Source of the DNA: Gammaproteobacteria bacterium
GTDB lineage: Bacteria > Pseudomonadota > Gammaproteobacteria > Steroidobacterales > Steroidobacteraceae
NCBI GenBank assembly: GCA_947452065.1
Contig: CANGBB010000009.1
Location: 1 to 64,000, forward strand
Direction of reading: 5' to 3'
DNA: 64,000 nt
This document shows, one piece after another, positions 59,937 to 64,000 of this stretch. Positions within the stretch are counted from its first letter, which is position 1, and the number at the start of each line of letters is the position of its first letter. The notes below the pieces were generated by a model. That model saw only the letters and a program-made list of their open reading frames with translations. It was not told the DNA's origin and did not search any database. The position numbers and the translations under genes are program-made.

Positions 59937-61024
59937 TCGACTCGCGATATGGCTTTAAGACTCTGCTCATGATTACAGCCGTGGTGTCACTGGCAGGGTG
60001 TGTCAAAGGAAGTCCATCGGCGACGGTGAATGAACCGACTGCTGTCAGCACTACGGCGGCGGTTGCGGGCCCGGCGCATCCGGTCATCGCATTTCATGGC
60101 GTGATTGCCTTCCGCGACGAGACGCGTTTGTCATTCAAGGTTGGCGGCCTGATACGGCACATGAGTGTCGATACCGGCGCACGGGTGCGTGCCGGTGAAC
60201 GGTTGGCGGATATCGAGCCCACGGAAATCGAGGCGCAGGTCACGCAGGCTCAGCAGCTCGATGAGAAAGCCGCACGCGATCTGGAGCGCGGCGAAAGGCT
60301 GCGAGCCGATGAGGTGATCAGTCTGGAGCAACTGCAGAATCTGCGCACACAGCGCGAACTGGCTGCTGCGCAGCTGCGTGCGGTCCGCTTCAATCGCGAA
60401 CGGTCCGCACTCATTGCACCGCGCGATGGCACCGTCCTGCGGCGACTGGCGGAGGAGAATGAATTGGTGCAGCCAGGTCAGCCGGTGCTGGTGCTGGGAT
60501 CCCCGGTGCGCGGGCAATTGGTGCGCGCCGCCGTCTCGGATCGCGTGCTTGTGCAGCTACGACGAGGCGATCACGTCAGCGTAGCGGTCGATGCGCTGCG
60601 CGGAACAGAGGTGAGCGGCACCGTGAGTGCCATTGCGCTGGCGGCCGATCAGGCCAGCGGGCTATTTCCTGTTGAAGTGACGCTCGACGCCACTTCTCTG
60701 GAGCTGGCGAGCGGCATGGTGGCGACGGTGCGGGTATCGCCAGCGAAAGCACGCGAGACGTCTCTCGTTCGTGTGCCGGCCAGTGCCATTGTCGCGGCCA
60801 ACGGTGATCGCGCCAGCGTGTTCGTGGTCACCGATGGAAAGGCACATCGTCGTGCCGTGCGCATTGCTTTTCTGGAAGACGCACAGGTGGCGTTGAGCGA
60901 TGGCCTGGGTGTAGGAGAAATCGTAGTCAGTGCCGGCGCACCTTACCTCGATGACGGTGAGGCTGTGCGCGTCAGCGCGCAGCCCGCTCCGGCCACCACC
61001 GATCGAGCGACGGCAACGCCGTGA
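59933..61024 (+). CDS. RND efflux periplasmic adaptor (membrane fusion protein), lipoprotein
   Basis: The 363-residue protein begins at ATG 59933 and has a lipobox SLAGC (Cys23). The lipoyl half-motif GGLIRHMSVDTGARVRAGERLADI, a short coiled hairpin (VTQAQQLDEKAARDLERGERL) and beta-barrel/membrane-proximal domains follow. It joins the inner-membrane pump to the outer-membrane channel. It overlaps the pump start by 4 bases. Confidence 0.92.
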   Translation: MIDSRYGFKTLLMITAVVSLAGCVKGSPSATVNEPTAVSTTAAVAGPAHPVIAFHGVIAFRDETRLSFKVGGLIRHMSVDTGARVRAGERLADIEPTEIEAQVTQAQQLDEKAARDLERGERLRADEVISLEQLQNLRTQRELAAAQLRAVRFNRERSALIAPRDGTVLRRLAEENELVQPGQPVLVLGSPVRGQLVRAAVSDRVLVQLRRGDHVSVAVDALRGTEVSGTVSAIALAADQASGLFPVEVTLDATSLELASGMVATVRVSPAKARETSLVRVPASAIVAANGDRASVFVVTDGKAHRRAVRIAFLEDAQVALSDGLGVGEIVVSAGAPYLDDGEAVRVSAQPAPATTDRATATP

Positions 61025-64000
61025 AGCTGCTCGAGTTCCCGATCCGCCGCTACCAGTTCACGCTGGTGGCCTTCCTGTGTCTGACCGCCCTCGGTGTATT
61101 CGCCTTCCAGAATATTGCACGTGAAGAAGATCCTTATCTCAAGCTGAGTGCATTCTTCATCACCGCCATCGATCCGGGTGCGACACCGGATAATCTTGAA
61201 CGCCTTGTCGCCAAGCCTATTGAGGATCGCATCGCGGCCCTCGACGGCGTGCATAAGCTCGAGTCCACGGTGGTCGACGGCGTGGCCTTCGTTGCAGTGG
61301 AATTCGATGCCGGGACAGATCCAGACAAAAAGTCTGATGAGGTGACCCGTGAAGTGAATGCGCTACGCCCGGAGTTGCCCGCTGAAATCGCGCGCCTAGA
61401 AATCCGGCGCATCAGCCCGTCGATGGTCAACGTGCTGCAGGTGGCACTCACGTCCGCGGACGCTTCCTACCGCGAGATGGAAGACTATGCGCGCACGCTT
61501 TGTGATCTGCTTCGACAGGTCAACGGTGTACGCACGGCCGAGCGCTGGGCGTTCCCGACGCGCGAGTTGCGCATTGCAGTCGATATGCAGCGCCTGGCCC
61601 AGTCGCATGTGACACCCGGGCAGTTGCTCGCCGGAATCCAGAGCGAGAACGCCAATATTCCTGCCGGATTCGTCACCCTTGGCGAGCGCAGCTTCAGCCT
61701 GCAAACCTCTGGCGCGTATCAGACTCTGGACGAGGTCCGCAACACAGTCATTGGTGGCGCGCCGGGTCGCATTGTCCGGGTACGTGACGTGGCGGATGTC
61801 AGCTGGGCTGATAGTCCGCCCAGTTATCTCGGACGCTTTAATGGAACGCGCGCTGTATTCGTGACGGCCAGTCAAAATGACGGCTTCAATGCCATCACGC
61901 TGCAGCAGCAGATGGACACGGTGCTTGATCACTTTGAGTCCACGCTGCCTAAACACATCCGACTGGAGCGCGGCTTCGAGCAGTCACGCAACGTCGCTGC
62001 TCGACTGCACCGGCTTTATACGGACTTCGCTATCGCGATCGGTCTAGTGGCGCTCACGCTCCTGCCGCTGGGACTGCGCGCCGGTGGCATCGTCATGGTG
62101 TCGCTCCCGTTGTCGCTGGCCATTGGCATCGCAACGCTTTACTTTGTTGGTTATTCCCTCAACCAGATTTCTATTGCCGGCTTCGTCGTTGCCCTGGGTT
62201 TGCTGGTAGATGATTCCATCGTCGTGGTGGAAAACATCTCGCGTCATTTGCGTGAGGGTGCAGATCGCATGCAGGCCGCCATCGCTGGCACGCGCCAGAT
62301 CACTGTTGCCATTCTCGGCTGTACCGCCACCCTCATCTTTGCTTTTTTGCCGCTGATGGCGCTGCCTGGCAACGCCGGAAAATTTATCCGCGTGCTGCCC
62401 ACCACGGTGATCGCCACCATTCTCGGGTCGCTGGCGATTGCGCTGCTCATCATCCCGTTCCTCGGTTCGCGCGTGCTGCCGGTCAGCGGCGCGCAGCACA
62501 AGAGCGCTCTGCTGGAACGACTCATGGGCGCGATCCATCGCTATTACCGCCCGGCTTTACATTTCTGTCTGGCACGGCCGCGCGTCACTACGGGCATCGC
62601 CCTTGGTGGTTCTCTTCTATTGATACTGCTACTGGTGCGCGTACTGGGTAGTAGCCTCTTCCCCAAGGCAGACACCCCGCAGTTCCTGATCACCGTTCAG
62701 ACGCCGAATGGCACCAGCCTGGAAGCTACGGATCGCGCGCTTCGCTTTGTCGAGCAGACGCTGGCTAAGACGCCTGAGGTGAATGCCTACTTCTCTAACC
62801 TGGGCCATGGCAACCCGCAGATCTACTACAACCACATCGTGCGCAACGATGCCGCGAACTTTGCTGAATTGTTTGTGCTGCTGCGTGGCTATGACACACG
62901 GCGCACTCCGCAGATGCTGGAGCAGCTACGTCAGTCTTTGCAGCACTATCCCGGCGCTCGCATTGAGATTCGTGAATTCACCAACGGCATTCCGATCTCC
63001 GCACCGATCTCGGTGCGCATCATCGGACCCGACCTCGCAACGCTAGAGTCTTTGTCGGAGCAGGTCCGGCGCCTGATCGAAACCGTTCCGGGCACAAGGC
63101 AGGTGAGCAATGCACTGCGCGTACCGCGTACGAATCTGCGCTTGCAGATCGACTCGGAGAAGCTGGGCTTGCTTGGCGTACCGACGGTTGAGTTGGATCG
63201 TGCCGTCCGCCTCGCCGTGTCGGGACTGAGCGCCGGTACTTTTAAGAGTCCGGAGGGCGAGCAATACAACATCATGGTGCGCACACCGGTGGGCACTCAG
63301 GCGACGCTGGCGAACCTGCAGCAGGTCATGGTCCCGTCGCAGAGCGGTGCACTGCTGCCTTTGTCGCAACTGGCCTCGCCGGTATTTGAGCGAGCCCCGA
63401 CATTGATTCAGCGCTTCGGTCGCGAACGCGCCGCAGTGGTCGACGCGGATGTGGAACGCGGCCAGAACACCGGCAAGGTCACCGCCGCCGTGGTGAAAAA
63501 GCTGGATGCGATGAGCTGGCCACGGGGGTATCGCTACAGCCTGGGCGGCGAGGCCGAATCCAGCGCTGAGTCCTTCTCAGGTATTGGTGGCGCGATCATC
63601 GTTGCGCTGTTCGGGATCTTTGCCGTACTCGTGCTGGAGTTTGGCAGCTTCAAGGCGACACTGATTGTGTTGACGGTTGTGCCGCTCGGCGTCGCGGGTG
63701 GTCTGCTGATGCTGTTGCTGACTGGCAACGATATCTCGTTCATTGCCAGCATTGGCTTCGTCGCATTGATCGGTATCGAGATTAAAAACTCCATCCTGCT
63801 GGTGGATTTCACCAATCAACTGCGCGCCCAAGGTGTGCCGCTAGGTGAAGCCATCGAACAGGCTGGCGAGGTGCGCTTCCTGCCAATCCTGCTCACGTCG
63901 GCCACAGCCATCGGCGGGTTGCTGCCTCTGGCCCTGCAGAACAGCAGCCTGTATTCACCGATGGCCTGGGTGATCATCGGCGGATTGATCAGCTCGACGC
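61021..64000 (+). CDS. RND-family efflux transporter, 3' end outside window
   Basis: The GTG at 61021 overlaps the adaptor stop. The first 993 residues are present. Helix 1 follows (RRYQFTLVAFLCLTALGVFAF), then the porter domain, helices 2-6 with the proton-relay pair in LGLLVDDSIVVVENISRHL, a central loop, the second porter domain and helices 8-11 beginning (GIEIKNSILLVDF). The start region (FQNIAREEDPYLKLSAF) resembles the acriflavin-resistance subgroup close to MdtB/TriC/VexF-type pumps rather than AcrB itself. Substrate unknown. Confidence 0.93.
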   Translation, partial: MKLLEFPIRRYQFTLVAFLCLTALGVFAFQNIAREEDPYLKLSAFFITAIDPGATPDNLERLVAKPIEDRIAALDGVHKLESTVVDGVAFVAVEFDAGTDPDKKSDEVTREVNALRPELPAEIARLEIRRISPSMVNVLQVALTSADASYREMEDYARTLCDLLRQVNGVRTAERWAFPTRELRIAVDMQRLAQSHVTPGQLLAGIQSENANIPAGFVTLGERSFSLQTSGAYQTLDEVRNTVIGGAPGRIVRVRDVADVSWADSPPSYLGRFNGTRAVFVTASQNDGFNAITLQQQMDTVLDHFESTLPKHIRLERGFEQSRNVAARLHRLYTDFAIAIGLVALTLLPLGLRAGGIVMVSLPLSLAIGIATLYFVGYSLNQISIAGFVVALGLLVDDSIVVVENISRHLREGADRMQAAIAGTRQITVAILGCTATLIFAFLPLMALPGNAGKFIRVLPTTVIATILGSLAIALLIIPFLGSRVLPVSGAQHKSALLERLMGAIHRYYRPALHFCLARPRVTTGIALGGSLLLILLLVRVLGSSLFPKADTPQFLITVQTPNGTSLEATDRALRFVEQTLAKTPEVNAYFSNLGHGNPQIYYNHIVRNDAANFAELFVLLRGYDTRRTPQMLEQLRQSLQHYPGARIEIREFTNGIPISAPISVRIIGPDLATLESLSEQVRRLIETVPGTRQVSNALRVPRTNLRLQIDSEKLGLLGVPTVELDRAVRLAVSGLSAGTFKSPEGEQYNIMVRTPVGTQATLANLQQVMVPSQSGALLPLSQLASPVFERAPTLIQRFGRERAAVVDADVERGQNTGKVTAAVVKKLDAMSWPRGYRYSLGGEAESSAESFSGIGGAIIVALFGIFAVLVLEFGSFKATLIVLTVVPLGVAGGLLMLLLTGNDISFIASIGFVALIGIEIKNSILLVDFTNQLRAQGVPLGEAIEQAGEVRFLPILLTSATAIGGLLPLALQNSSLYSPMAWVIIGGLISST

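Noticed and set aside
1-64000. CRISPR arrays, insertion sequences, prophage and integrative elements
   Set aside because: No short regularly spaced direct repeats, transposases or terminal inverted repeats with target duplications were seen. The tRNA-Arg is flanked by ordinary genes without an integrase, and the only tyrosine recombinase is the housekeeping XerC.

Overview
The window is high-GC DNA with dense, mostly operonic coding. Its conserved blocks (engB/cytochrome c4/dsbA, dapF-DUF484-xerC-hslVU, ubiE-ubiJ-ubiB, glnK-amtB, a trp operon with a leader peptide) point to a gammaproteobacterium, probably on the Xanthomonadales/Nevskiales/Steroidobacter side. This placement is an inference from gene order and protein sequence; no rRNA is present. 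No insertion sequence, phage gene, CRISPR array or replication origin was seen.

Layout. 1-1.5 kb: 5' end of a leftward secreted Ig-like repeat protein broken by an in-frame TGA, preceded by a small putative lipoprotein. 1.85-2.0 kb: a candidate envelope-stress small RNA (sigma-E-type promoter, C/U-rich hairpin loop, strong terminator) next to engB, the place held by Spot 42 and ErsA in other gammaproteobacteria. 2.0-7 kb: engB, cytochrome c4, a lipoprotein DsbA, tRNA-Arg(CCG), a membrane-anchored cytochrome c5-like protein, comM and ubiK. 7-9 kb: a PII protein lacking its T-loop, followed by amtB. 9-13.5 kb: dapF, DUF484, xerC, hslV, hslU. 13.5-17 kb: pirin, uup, a lone tatA and ribosomal protein bTHX. 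16.9-21.6 kb: a leftward operon for a 2-oxoacid:acceptor oxidoreductase (GltD-like subunit, KorA, KorB). 21.6-25 kb: DUF971, ubiE, ubiJ, ubiB. 25-32.6 kb: leftward trpL-trpE-trpG-trpC-trpF-trpB-trpA followed by an MFS exporter and a thioesterase-like gene. trpD is absent. A full attenuator with tandem Trp codons precedes trpE.

32.6-39.6 kb is a leftward metal-handling cluster: a ZIP transporter, three SPFH/band-7 membrane proteins (one with 22 His in 40 residues) and a P1B-type ATPase without a metal-binding head domain. 39.7-55.4 kb is an envelope/secreted-enzyme region. It holds four paralogous secreted metallophosphoesterases, a Tat-dependent aldo/keto reductase, five proteins built from a DUF6152 module and/or a GHWEGDTLVV module (split in two genes, fused in three), and a Cys-type sulfatase beside a PpiC isomerase and its formylglycine-generating enzyme. 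55.5-57.7 kb: a Sel1-repeat protein and an SpmA-SpmB fusion. 57.8-64 kb: a TetR repressor with a perfect palindromic operator, then a translationally coupled outer-membrane factor, adaptor and RND pump. The pump runs off the window.

The best leads are the T-loop-less PII protein, the engB-linked small RNA, the ZIP-SPFH-ATPase cluster, and the phosphoesterase/DUF6152/sulfatase-FGE region. Several genes (trpL, tetR, perhaps dapF) have a -10 box placed so that transcription would begin at the start codon, suggesting leaderless mRNAs.
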